From Bin87 sp965204395 (GTDB lineage Bacteria; Chloroflexota; Dehalococcoidia; Lucifugimonadales; UBA3495): a stretch of 64,000 nt of DNA. The first letter of the stretch is position 1. The number at the start of each line of letters is the position of its first letter. The position numbers were made by a program, and so were the translations under genes. The stretch is taken from positions 1,736,001 to 1,800,000 of the forward strand of contig OZ241987.1 in NCBI GenBank assembly GCA_965204395.1, in the 5' to 3' direction. A model generated the notes under the pieces. The model had not been told where the DNA came from. It worked only from the letters and a program-made list of their open reading frames with translations, and ran no database searches. Below are positions 36,008-42,894 of the stretch, in pieces.

Positions 36008-36426
36008 CAGTCGTCCACCTTCGGACGACCGTACAGGTAGTGATGTAAATTTTTGGCGGCGTCGGTGGGGATGTCATCCCAGTCGTCCTGGGGGTACTTC
36101 TTGTGGATCTCCTTGATCAAGTGCAATAGCGTCGGCTCCTCAGGATCTTCAGGTGGGAGCACACGTTCGGTTGCAGGCAGATCGATGCTTACGATGCGCT
36201 TCAGGCGTCCGTTGGTGTAGTCGCCCGTTCCGACGAATTTGATGGGGTATCGGCCGTGGTTGTGCATACCCTCAAGCGACCCCCATTGTAATGCGGTGAA
36301 GTCGGCATGTACCGTGGAGCCGTCTTCAAGCAGCAGTTTATAGACGCCGTTGTGGTCCAGATCCAGTTCCATTGACTGGACCTCGGCGACAATTTCGACG
36401 GGGTGATGTCCGGATTTGCCGGGCAT
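36007..36426 (-). CDS. Putative antitoxin of unrecognised family, array copy 2
   Basis: This 139-residue homologue of array antitoxins 1 and 3 begins MPGKSGHHPVEIVAEVQSME. NGVYKLLLEDGSTVHADFT and GMHNHGRYPIKFVGTGDY are almost identical to copy 3; RVLPPEDPEEPTLLHLI and the NLHHYLYGRPKVDD tail are also shared. Its stop is fused to the start of PIN copy 2. Confidence 0.6.
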   Translation of the reverse strand: MPGKSGHHPVEIVAEVQSMELDLDHNGVYKLLLEDGSTVHADFTALQWGSLEGMHNHGRYPIKFVGTGDYTNGRLKRIVSIDLPATERVLPPEDPEEPTLLHLIKEIHKKYPQDDWDDIPTDAAKNLHHYLYGRPKVDD

Positions 36427-36456
36427 GGCGGGCCGTCCTGTGGGGTAGTTTGCTAC

Positions 36457-36486
36457 TCCAATTCTACCAGCGGGCGGTTGGCGTTG
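36457..36486 (-). repeat. Biotin-carrier gene tail fossil, copy B
   Basis: This is a second fossil of the biotin-carrier 3' end with one changed codon (NANRPLVELE then TAG). It lies between PIN copy 3 and antitoxin copy 2. Confidence 0.85.
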
Positions 36487-36548
36487 TTGTGAGATGACAT
36501 GCACGTTGGCCCAAGATAGTGGCGGTTGCTCCATGCATAAGAGCCTGC

Positions 36549-36959
36549 TTACATCAGGATGGTGAAACCGGCCTGGGTGAAGTGGTGGTCGTTGGTTAGA
36601 GCCTCGTGGATGCCACGGGTCTGCATGATCTGGAAGCTGGCGCAATCGACGAGGCCCCATTCCTGATCGGGGCGGGCGTTGTAGAAATCTACGGCGTTCC
36701 AGAATTGTAACGAGGTTTGGTCCACCACATCTACACGACGGTCAACGGCGAGGTCTCGCGCCAAATCCACAGCCAACTGACGACCGCTAGCGCCAAATTC
36801 TGCAAAGAAATTGAAAACTTCCACAAGCACCATTTCAGTGGTCACCCTGGGTCGGCCCCGGTGTTCTGCGTGCAATCGTACCGCTGTTCCATGCAACGCA
36901 TCTCGTACGTTCAGCAAGGCGATCCAAAAGCAAGCATCCACGAATATGGGGAACATCAC
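36549..36959 (-). CDS. PIN-domain toxin, array copy 3
   Basis: This 136-residue PIN RNase has the catalytic acids in IFVDACFW, MVLVEVFNFF, GLVDCASF and TNDHHF. The C-terminal third is identical to copy 2. The N-terminal half, which in PIN toxins holds much of the antitoxin-contact surface, is distinct. It overlaps the upstream antitoxin by 4 nt. Confidence 0.9.
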   Translation of the reverse strand: MMFPIFVDACFWIALLNVRDALHGTAVRLHAEHRGRPRVTTEMVLVEVFNFFAEFGASGRQLAVDLARDLAVDRRVDVVDQTSLQFWNAVDFYNARPDQEWGLVDCASFQIMQTRGIHEALTNDHHFTQAGFTILM

Positions 36960-37375
36960 TCGTCCATTTTGGGGCGGCCATAGAGATAATAGTGCATATT
37001 TTTTGCACCATCAGTGGGCACGTTGTCCCATATATCCGGAGGGTACTTTTTGCGGATTTCCGCGAGCCTGTGGAGGAGAGTGGGCTCCTCCGGATCCTCG
37101 GGCGGGATGACCCGGTGGGTTTTGGTCAGATCTACGCTGGTGATGCGTTTGAGCTGTCCGTCGTCGTAGTCGCCAGAGCCGACGAATTTGATGGGGTAGC
37201 GGCCGTGGTTGTGCATACCCTCAAGCGACCCCCATTGTAGTGCGGTGAAGTCGGCAGGCACCGTGGAGCCGTCTTCGAGCAGCAGCTTATAGACTCCGTT
37301 GTGGTCCAGATCCAGTTCCATGGACTGGACTTTAGCGACAACCTCGATTGGATGTTGCCCATTTTTGACTGGCAT
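36956..37375 (-). CDS. Putative antitoxin of unrecognised family, array copy 3
   Basis: This 139-residue protein begins MPVKNGQHPIEVVAKVQSME. It has the shared core KLLLEDGSTVPADFTALQWG and RYPIKFVGSGDYDDGQL, and ends NMHYYLYGRPKMDE. It lies 25 bp after the biotin-carrier stop codon and on the same strand, so it may be read from the accC promoter. It is probably the ancestral position of the array, because the true biotin-carrier end lies next to it. Confidence 0.6.
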   Translation of the reverse strand: MPVKNGQHPIEVVAKVQSMELDLDHNGVYKLLLEDGSTVPADFTALQWGSLEGMHNHGRYPIKFVGSGDYDDGQLKRITSVDLTKTHRVIPPEDPEEPTLLHRLAEIRKKYPPDIWDNVPTDGAKNMHYYLYGRPKMDE

Positions 37376-37400
37376 TGCAGGCCGTCCTTTTTGCGACAGG

Positions 37401-37850
37401 CTACTCCAATTCTACCAGCGGGTCGTTGGCGTTGACGGAATCCAGCGGTTGCACGAACACCGTCCTCACGACGCCGTCGCGGTGGGCGAGGATGCTCTGC
37501 TCCATTTTCATGGCCTCGACCACGCATACCTCGTCGCCGGCGGACACGGCGTCGCCCGGACGCACCAGGATGGACATGACCCTGCCCGGCATGGGCGAGC
37601 GCAGGATGTCGTCATTGATCGGTACGCCAGACTGCGGCGCGGCGGAGCCGGACGGTTGTGCGGCTGGAGCATCGGGAACCGTCAGGCCGCCGGCGGGCCG
37701 ACCCCGGCGAGGCGGAGTCGGGCCCGCGTCGCTTTCGACCTCCACCTCGAAGGTCTCACCGTCAACGGTGACCTGAACCGGGGACTGGGTAAGGTCGCCA
37801 ACCTCGACGGTGAACCACTGTTCGCCGATGCGTACTCTGATGGTGGTCAA
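37401..37850 (-). CDS. Biotin carboxyl carrier protein
   Basis: This 149-residue protein starts at TTG 37850, one base after the biotin carboxylase stop. The C-terminal biotinyl domain has the biotinylation motif VVEAMKMEQ, preceded by LRSPMPGRVMSILVRPGDAV and ending SVNANDPLVELE. The N-terminal 75 residues and Pro/Ala-rich linker resemble the BT-linker of acyl-CoA carboxylase alpha subunits. With accC it would supply carboxybiotin; no carboxyltransferase gene is in the window. The last 30 bp recur twice in the PIN array. Confidence 0.88.
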   Translation of the reverse strand: MTTIRVRIGEQWFTVEVGDLTQSPVQVTVDGETFEVEVESDAGPTPPRRGRPAGGLTVPDAPAAQPSGSAAPQSGVPINDDILRSPMPGRVMSILVRPGDAVSAGDEVCVVEAMKMEQSILAHRDGVVRTVFVQPLDSVNANDPLVELE

Positions 37851-37851
37851 T

Positions 37852-39426
37852 TTACCAGGACGCGCTCCCCAGCCGGGAACGGAACAGGTCGCGGCGGCCC
37901 TGCATGCGCCAGCGGGAGGCAGCCTCCCGTGCGCCGCTACCCTGCCCGTTGGCCTGTTGGGCCGCAACTGCGGCGACGCCGATGGCAGCGGCCAACGCCC
38001 GCGGGTCGAGTGCGCCGGACGGGTGGTGTCCGTTTGCTGAGGCTCCGTTGGGATGCACGGTGGTGGTTTTGCCCTTGGCTTGCAGTCGTCGCTCGAGGAT
38101 GCCGTTGAGGCTGCCGGTGTGGTATTGGCCGGACGTGAACTCGGGGCTGACCAGCACGTCGCGTAAGAGAGGGATGTTGGTGGTTACGCCGGTCAGGTGG
38201 AAATCGGCGAGCGCTTGGTCCAGCGTGGCGATGGCGTCGTCGCGGTCATGGCCCCAGGCCATCACCTTGGCGAGCAACGGTTCGTAGTGTAGCGAAACCT
38301 CGTACCCGACGCAAAGGGCGGTATCGACGCGGACATTGTCGCCCTCTGGAAGTCGCAATTCGCTGACGGTTCCGACGTTGGGCAGCAGCGTGTCGGGATC
38401 CTCGGGGTAGATGCGGGCCTCGATGGCGTGGCCGTTGGGCCGCAAATCGCCCTGGCGGACGGCGAATGGGATGCCGGCGGCGGATTGCAGTTGGAGATCA
38501 ACGATGTCTTGCCCGGTGATCAACTCGGTGACGCCATGCTCCACCTGGAGCCGCGGGTTCATTTCCATGAAGTAGAAATGGCCGTCGGAAGCGACGAGGA
38601 ACTCGACCGTGCCGGCGTTGGTGTAGCCAGCCTCGCGCCCCAACTGTCGGGAAAGGCGGCCCAACTGTTCGCGCACGTCGGTGGAGAGCTTGGCGGACGC
38701 GGGGGTTTCCTCGATGAGTTTCTGGTTGCGGCGCTGGATGGAGCAGTCGCGCTCGAACAGGTGCAGGACGTTGCCGTACTGGTCGGCGATGATCTGCACT
38801 TCGATGTGGGACGCGCCTTCGAGGTAGCGTTCGTAGAAGAGGCTGGAATCGGCGAAAGCGGCCTGGGCGATCTTGCGGGTGCGCTCGATGACGGGCTCCA
38901 GTTCCGCCATGCTGTGCACGACGTGGATGCCGATGCCTCCTCCGCCGGCCGCGGCCTTGACCATCATGGGGAAGCCCAACTCCCATGCCCGGGTGATGGC
39001 CTCATCGTCGGATACGGGCTCTTCGGTGCCGGGCATGACGGGGAGGCCGGACTTGCGGGCGACGCGGCGGGCGGAGAGCTTGTCGCCCATCTGGTTGAGG
39101 ACTTCCTCGCCGGGGCCGATGAACACGATGCCGTCGGTTTTGCAGCGCTGGGCCAGCTCGTTGTTCTCGGACAGGAAGCCGTAGCCGGGATGGATGGCCT
39201 CGGCGCCGGTGGAGCGACACGCGTCCATAATGGCGTCGATGTTCAGGTACGATTCGGTGGCGGTAGGCGGGCCGATGCAGATGGCCTGATCGGCCATCCG
39301 GGTGTGCATGGCATCCCGGTCGGCCTCCGAATAGACCGCGACGGTGGACACGCCAAGCTTTTGACAGGTTCGAATTATGCGGGCGGCGATTTCGCCCCGG
39401 TTGGCCACCAGTATCTTGCTGAACAT
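37852..39426 (-). CDS. accC: Biotin carboxylase
   Basis: This 524-residue ATP-grasp enzyme carboxylates biotin. It opens MFSKILVANRGEIAARIIRT. The ATP loop is VKAAAGGGGIGIHVVHS, EYERYLEGASHIEVQ-like YERYLEGASHIEVQIIADQY follows, and the active-site region is FYFMEMNPRLQVEHGVTELI. A C-terminal extension of about 70 residues (HPNGASANGHHPSG onward) is low-complexity. It forms an operon with the biotin carrier gene (1-bp gap), and the PIN array lies downstream on the same strand. Confidence 0.95.
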   Translation of the reverse strand: MFSKILVANRGEIAARIIRTCQKLGVSTVAVYSEADRDAMHTRMADQAICIGPPTATESYLNIDAIMDACRSTGAEAIHPGYGFLSENNELAQRCKTDGIVFIGPGEEVLNQMGDKLSARRVARKSGLPVMPGTEEPVSDDEAITRAWELGFPMMVKAAAGGGGIGIHVVHSMAELEPVIERTRKIAQAAFADSSLFYERYLEGASHIEVQIIADQYGNVLHLFERDCSIQRRNQKLIEETPASAKLSTDVREQLGRLSRQLGREAGYTNAGTVEFLVASDGHFYFMEMNPRLQVEHGVTELITGQDIVDLQLQSAAGIPFAVRQGDLRPNGHAIEARIYPEDPDTLLPNVGTVSELRLPEGDNVRVDTALCVGYEVSLHYEPLLAKVMAWGHDRDDAIATLDQALADFHLTGVTTNIPLLRDVLVSPEFTSGQYHTGSLNGILERRLQAKGKTTTVHPNGASANGHHPSGALDPRALAAAIGVAAVAAQQANGQGSGAREAASRWRMQGRRDLFRSRLGSASW

Positions 39427-39563
39427 TGCTATACCTCGCTTATTGGGGCTGAGCGAACGGTGATATATACGTCAACTCACGGAACGATGTATGTGCGGTA
39501 TTGAGCAATGACAGACTTTTACGCTTTACGGGCGTACAGGTCAACATAAAATGCTTGCGGTTT

Positions 39564-40346
39564 TCAAGCGAATTTGGTGGCATCGATAAATGATTGGGAC
39601 CGGAGTTGACGGTCCAGCCAGTACTGGACGGTTTCGGTGACCAGCGTGCTGACCTCCGCGTGTACGGTTGCCGGCATGTTCAGGTGGGGCAACCGGTCCA
39701 CCGACTCGGTGCGGTGCAGCAGACGCATGACTTTCAGCGCGGCCAGGGATAGCGGGCGGACGAGCACATCGGGAGGCGTGCAGTCGGGACACAGCACGCC
39801 ACTGGCGCCGGCCGCGTAGCGATGGCGTTCCGGCTCCAGTTCGGCGCCGCATTCGACGCACTGGTACAGCTCGGGCATGAATCCGGAGAGCTGCAGGATC
39901 TGCAGGTCGAAGTAGCGCAGCGGCAGGTCGGAGGAGAGGTCGCCGTTACCCACGAGGGGTTGGCTGCCGATGACGCCCAGGGTTTGGAGACCGAGGTCAA
40001 GCACTTGGGGGTTTGGCGCCGAGTTCGCGCTGAAACCGTCGATGAGTTCGGCGACGTGAAGGCCACGGGCGACGCTGGCGTAGTCGGATTTGACGTCGGT
40101 GAAGGCGTTGACCACCTCGGCTTCGGCGACGATGTCGAGGGAGCGCCCCCGGGCGACTGACAGGCGGACCAGCGTGAGCGGCTCGAAATGCCCCATCAGC
40201 CTGCTGGTGAGCCGTCGCGCTCCGCGGGCCAGCACATCCAGCTTGCCGTGCTCGCGGGTGTAGAGGGACGAAACCAGGTCGGCCTCGCCGGCCGGGGTCT
40301 TGCGGAGGGTGAGGCCGACGGCGCAGTAGGTTCGGGGCTGGGTCAT
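39564..40346 (-). CDS. recO: DNA repair protein RecO
   Basis: This 260-residue RecO has an OB-fold N-terminus (AVGLTLRKTPAGEADLVSSL, YTREHGKLDVLARGARR). A helical domain carries a Cys4 zinc site (YQCVECGAELEPE and GVLCPDC), followed by RPLSLAALKVMRLLHRTES. It loads RecA with RecF and RecR. It is followed on the gene order by recR upstream on the same strand, separated by a palindromic repeat directly before the recO start. Confidence 0.92.
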   Translation of the reverse strand: MTQPRTYCAVGLTLRKTPAGEADLVSSLYTREHGKLDVLARGARRLTSRLMGHFEPLTLVRLSVARGRSLDIVAEAEVVNAFTDVKSDYASVARGLHVAELIDGFSANSAPNPQVLDLGLQTLGVIGSQPLVGNGDLSSDLPLRYFDLQILQLSGFMPELYQCVECGAELEPERHRYAAGASGVLCPDCTPPDVLVRPLSLAALKVMRLLHRTESVDRLPHLNMPATVHAEVSTLVTETVQYWLDRQLRSQSFIDATKFA

Positions 40347-40352
40347 GGTTCC

Positions 40353-40397
40353 ATCCGCCAGAGGCGGACCTACGGCGGGCTCCCGCCGTAGGCGGAT
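40353..40397. repeat. Double-hairpin repeat between recR and recO
   Basis: There are two perfect hairpins: TCCGCC-AGA-GGCGGA (40354-40368) and an 11-bp stem, CCTACGGCGGG/CCCGCCGTAGG, with a 2-nt loop (40369-40392). It ends 7 bp from the recO start codon and could affect recO translation. The small palindrome in the IS transposase (8350-8366) is related. Confidence 0.8.
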
Positions 40398-40424
40398 GTT
40401 CCGCGCCGTGAGTGGGTCGAGAGG

Positions 40425-41048
40425 TTATTCGAGGGCGTTGCGGCCGGCCAGGGCGCGGCTGAGGGTGGTTTCGTCGGCGAATTCCAGGGAGCCGCCGACG
40501 GGGAGGCCGAGGGCCAGGCGGGTGATGCGGATGCCGGTGCCGGCGAGCCGGCGGTGGATGAAGTCGGCGGTGGCGTCGCCTTCCAGGGTCGGGTTGGTGG
40601 CGACGATGAGTTCCTGCAGCGGGTTGTCCTGGCCCTGAAGTCGGGCGAAAAGCTGGGGCAGGTGGATGTCCTCGGGGCCGATGCCGTTGAGGGGAGACAG
40701 CGCGCCGTGGAGGACGTGGTACATGCCGCGATAGACGCGGGTGCGTTCCAGGGCCACGAGGTCGCGGGACTCCTCGACGACGCAGATCTGGTCGCGGTTG
40801 CGCTGAGGGTTGGCGCAGATGGCGCAGGGCGAGGCGTCGGTGAGGTTGCGGCACTCGTCGCAGAACAGGATCATGTCCTTAACGGCGACGATGGCGTCGG
40901 CGAGGGCGCGGGCCTCATCGTCGGGAATGTGGGCGATGTGGTAGGCGATGCGCTGGGCGCTCTTGGGGCCGATGCCGGGCAGCTGGTGCAGCCGGTCGAT
41001 GAGTTGGCCGAGGGAACGCGTGGTGCCGGGAGTGGGATCGGAGGTCAT
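40425..41048 (-). CDS. recR: Recombination protein RecR
   Basis: This 207-residue RecR has a helix-hairpin-helix (LIDRLHQLPGIGPKSAQRIA), a Cys4 zinc finger (CDECRNLTDASPCAIC) and a TOPRIM domain (QICVVEESRDLVALERT). IVATNPTLEGDATADFIHR lies near the C-terminus. ATG 41048 is chosen over GTG 41054 because a TATAGT box (41060-41055) ends 6 nt upstream of it. Its first 66 bp recur at 41649-41714. In many genomes recR directly follows dnaX-ybaB; here two small gene pairs intervene. Confidence 0.95.
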   Translation of the reverse strand: MTSDPTPGTTRSLGQLIDRLHQLPGIGPKSAQRIAYHIAHIPDDEARALADAIVAVKDMILFCDECRNLTDASPCAICANPQRNRDQICVVEESRDLVALERTRVYRGMYHVLHGALSPLNGIGPEDIHLPQLFARLQGQDNPLQELIVATNPTLEGDATADFIHRRLAGTGIRITRLALGLPVGGSLEFADETTLSRALAGRNALE

Positions 41049-41051
41049 GAT
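40986..41051. repeat. 66-bp direct repeat: recR 5' end, true copy
   Basis: This covers the recR start codon and first 21 codons. The matching copy lies exactly 663 bp away at 41649-41714 with 7 mismatches. Confidence 0.9.
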
Positions 41052-41054
41052 CAC

Positions 41055-41060
41055 ACTATA
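41055..41060 (-). promoter_or_regulatory. -10 box of recR, leaderless type
   Basis: TATAGT on the minus strand is 6 nt upstream of ATG 41048. It implies initiation at the ATG and excludes the GTG at 41054. Confidence 0.5.
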
Positions 41061-41087
41061 TCGATATAACTGAATCAGGTACCAATT

Positions 41088-41423
41088 CTAACGCTCCGTC
41101 AGGCCGAACACCCTGATGTAAAGCAACATATCTTCCAAACGTGGCAGGACGATTTCCGACAGCTCCGGAAACACACGTGACATATTGCGGTCTTTCAAGA
41201 AATCTTCCAAACCCATTTTTGCAATCAGATAGCGACGCCGTATCAGTGGCTCCACTACCTCATCATGCAATTCATCGGCAGAATGGGACAGTTCCAAGTG
41301 GTCCCGCAGCAGGATCAAACAGTGATATTCCAGATAGCCGACGATGGCGTGGTGGTACTGCCAAAACTCAGCATCCCAACGTGCGGATTGCGAACCATAT
41401 CGTCTAATCCGCCTCTCGTCCAC
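41088..41423 (-). CDS. Unknown 111-residue helical protein
   Basis: This family was not recognised. Sequence features are an Arg-rich start (MDERRIRRYGSQSARWDAEF), WQYHHAIVGYLEYHCLILL, and a C-terminal amphipathic pattern (LPRLEDMLLYIRVFGLTER). It is probably all-helical. It overlaps the upstream 65-residue gene by 20 nt, so the two form a tight pair like a toxin-antitoxin operon. The pair lies between recR and a 66-bp copy of the recR start. Confidence 0.55.
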   Translation of the reverse strand: MDERRIRRYGSQSARWDAEFWQYHHAIVGYLEYHCLILLRDHLELSHSADELHDEVVEPLIRRRYLIAKMGLEDFLKDRNMSRVFPELSEIVLPRLEDMLLYIRVFGLTER

Positions 41424-41601
41424 GCATGTCCTCTTCGACCTCCGGCAACACGGCCACCCAGCTTGGCTGCCGTTCCAGCAACTCCAAGCAGTCTGAGCCG
41501 GGGTTCTCCTTGTAAAAGTTCTCGGTCGATTCCTCCTTCCCTTCCGGTACGTAAGGGTGAATATGCTCCGGCGTGTGGCGGAACCTGAATTTCTCGCCCA
41601 T
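41404..41601 (-). CDS. Unknown 65-residue acidic protein
   Basis: This small acidic protein runs from MGEKFRFRHTPEHIHPYVPE to AVLPEVEEDMRGREAD. No known antitoxin domain was recognised. It overlaps the next gene by 20 nt, and the size, charge and overlap suggest an antitoxin-like partner. Confidence 0.5.
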   Translation of the reverse strand: MGEKFRFRHTPEHIHPYVPEGKEESTENFYKENPGSDCLELLERQPSWVAVLPEVEEDMRGREAD

Positions 41602-41648
41602 GATTATATGCTCCTGAAAATCCTGATATGACCTGCGTACCTGAACCT

Positions 41649-41714
41649 GTGCAGCCGGTCGATGATCTGGCCGAGGGAGCGGGTGGCGCCGGGAGTGGGA
41701 TCGGAAGACATGAT
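41649..41714. repeat. 66-bp direct repeat: recR 5' end, fossil copy
   Basis: Reads leftward as a recR N-terminus (MSSDPTPGATRSLGQIIDRL) and then stops resembling recR. It has 7 differences from the true copy, mostly synonymous or conservative. Confidence 0.88.
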
Positions 41715-41741
41715 GCTGATGCGGTCGCGCCGCGTTGACGG

Positions 41742-42146
41742 TTATACGCTGCTGACAGGCGTGGGCTGGGACAGGGTTGCCAGCACTGGGGCAAGGTGGA
41801 TCGACGCTCGGCGCAAATCCAGCGCCACGACATCCCATTCGCTTCCATCGTCAAACCACTGCCGGTAGCTGACGAAGTCGCCGCTGTCCGCCACGCGATA
41901 GTCGGCGGTTGGCTTGTCGCCCAGCGTCAGCGTGTCGGTGTCGGCGTCGTAGCCCCGCTCGGCGTCGAGTGGCAGGAACCGGGTTGCACCATGAACGTCA
42001 ACCCGTGTGACGTTCTCGTCGTCTTCATCCTCGCCATCTATAACGAAAATGACTCCAAAATCGTCTCGTAAAGTGCCACCGCCACCACCTTTGGGCGACG
42101 CTATGAGTATGAGCACATCGTCTTCGGGGTAATAGCTAACTTGCAT
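41742..42146 (-). CDS. DUF2283-like protein with two repeats
   Basis: This 134-residue protein has two strand-rich units of the DUF2283 kind: VSYYPEDDVLILIASP with FGVIFVIDGEDEDDENVTRV, and YDADTDTLTLGD with SEWDVVALDLRRASIHL. DUF2283 proteins often pair with small toxins such as DUF4258 and are thought to act as antitoxins. Here the upstream gene (42136-42516) overlaps its start by 11 nt. Confidence 0.65.
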   Translation of the reverse strand: MQVSYYPEDDVLILIASPKGGGGGTLRDDFGVIFVIDGEDEDDENVTRVDVHGATRFLPLDAERGYDADTDTLTLGDKPTADYRVADSGDFVSYRQWFDDGSEWDVVALDLRRASIHLAPVLATLSQPTPVSSV

Positions 42147-42516
42147 CTCTCACCTCCAGATTCCGGCAATGGCGTTGAAACCAAAGGCGACCTTCTTGAT
42201 TGATCCTTCGGCTGGCCCCACTGTCAAAGGTGGCCGTTATGATCTCCTCGCCGTCCAGCGAAACCGGAACCCGCAACATGGCTCGCCTACCAGGAACGAA
42301 TCCCCAGTACGTAAGGGTCGTACTGCCATCGCTGTTTGTACAGACGCCGCGGACAACCCAATTCTCAAGTACGTGTTGAATCCTGCTGGCGGTAACGCCG
42401 GGGTGGGGATTAACGCGCAGATGTCTGGTCAGCCATCTGGGGACGCCGTTGGCTGTGATGGTCTCCGGCAGTCTGCGACTTTCCTGAGACGGACCTCCGC
42501 TGCTTGGACCGGCCAT
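42136..42516 (-). CDS. Small protein paired with DUF2283, possible toxin
   Basis: This 126-residue protein has a DUF4258-like or BrnT-like look: PHPGVTASRIQHVLENWVVR, then GSTTLTYWGFVPGRRAMLRV, then VSLDGEEIITATFDSG. A pattern of helix, beta strands and late ITA-F is typical of DUF4258 RNase-like toxins. Assignment is tentative. It overlaps the DUF2283 gene by 11 nt, and toxin-first order is common for this family. Confidence 0.55.
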   Translation of the reverse strand: MAGPSSGGPSQESRRLPETITANGVPRWLTRHLRVNPHPGVTASRIQHVLENWVVRGVCTNSDGSTTLTYWGFVPGRRAMLRVPVSLDGEEIITATFDSGASRRINQEGRLWFQRHCRNLEVRDAS

Positions 42517-42573
42517 CTATTTTTGACGGCGACTCGGTCGACAACGCTGGCTCATCTCGGGGCGAAGGTTTCG

Positions 42574-42876
42574 TCAGAACAGGCCGGGGATGTTCATGCC
42601 GCCGGTTACTGCGCCCATCTTTTCGGCGGCGAGTTCCTGCGTGCGGGTGAAAGCGTCGTTGACGGCGGCGGCGACCAGGTCCTGGAGGAGGTCGATGTCT
42701 TCGGCGGCTTCGGGTTCGATGACGACCTGGGTGACTTCCTGTTTGCCGGTCATGGTGACGCGGATCACGCCGCCGCCGGCGGAGCCCTCGACGCTCATGG
42801 CTTCGAGTTCCTCCTGGGCCTTGGCGAGGCGGTTCTGCAACTGCTGGGCCTGACGCATCATGCGCTTGTTCATCAT
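42574..42876 (-). CDS. ybaB: YbaB/EbfC nucleoid-associated protein
   Basis: This 100-residue protein opens MMNKRMMRQAQQLQNRLAKA, continues GGGVIRVTMTGKQEVTQVVI with EDIDLLQDLVAAAVNDAF, and ends GAVTGGMNIPGLF. These are hallmark YbaB features. It binds DNA as a dimer. It lies 18 bp after dnaX on the same strand, the conserved dnaX-ybaB order. Confidence 0.95.
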   Translation of the reverse strand: MMNKRMMRQAQQLQNRLAKAQEELEAMSVEGSAGGGVIRVTMTGKQEVTQVVIEPEAAEDIDLLQDLVAAAVNDAFTRTQELAAEKMGAVTGGMNIPGLF

Positions 42877-42894
42877 GGTGGGTTTCGGGGCCTC

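Noticed and set aside
34666..37375. Repeated spacers of the PIN array considered as CRISPR repeats
   Set aside because: Units are about 950 bp, contain genes, and the short repeats are gene-end fossils.
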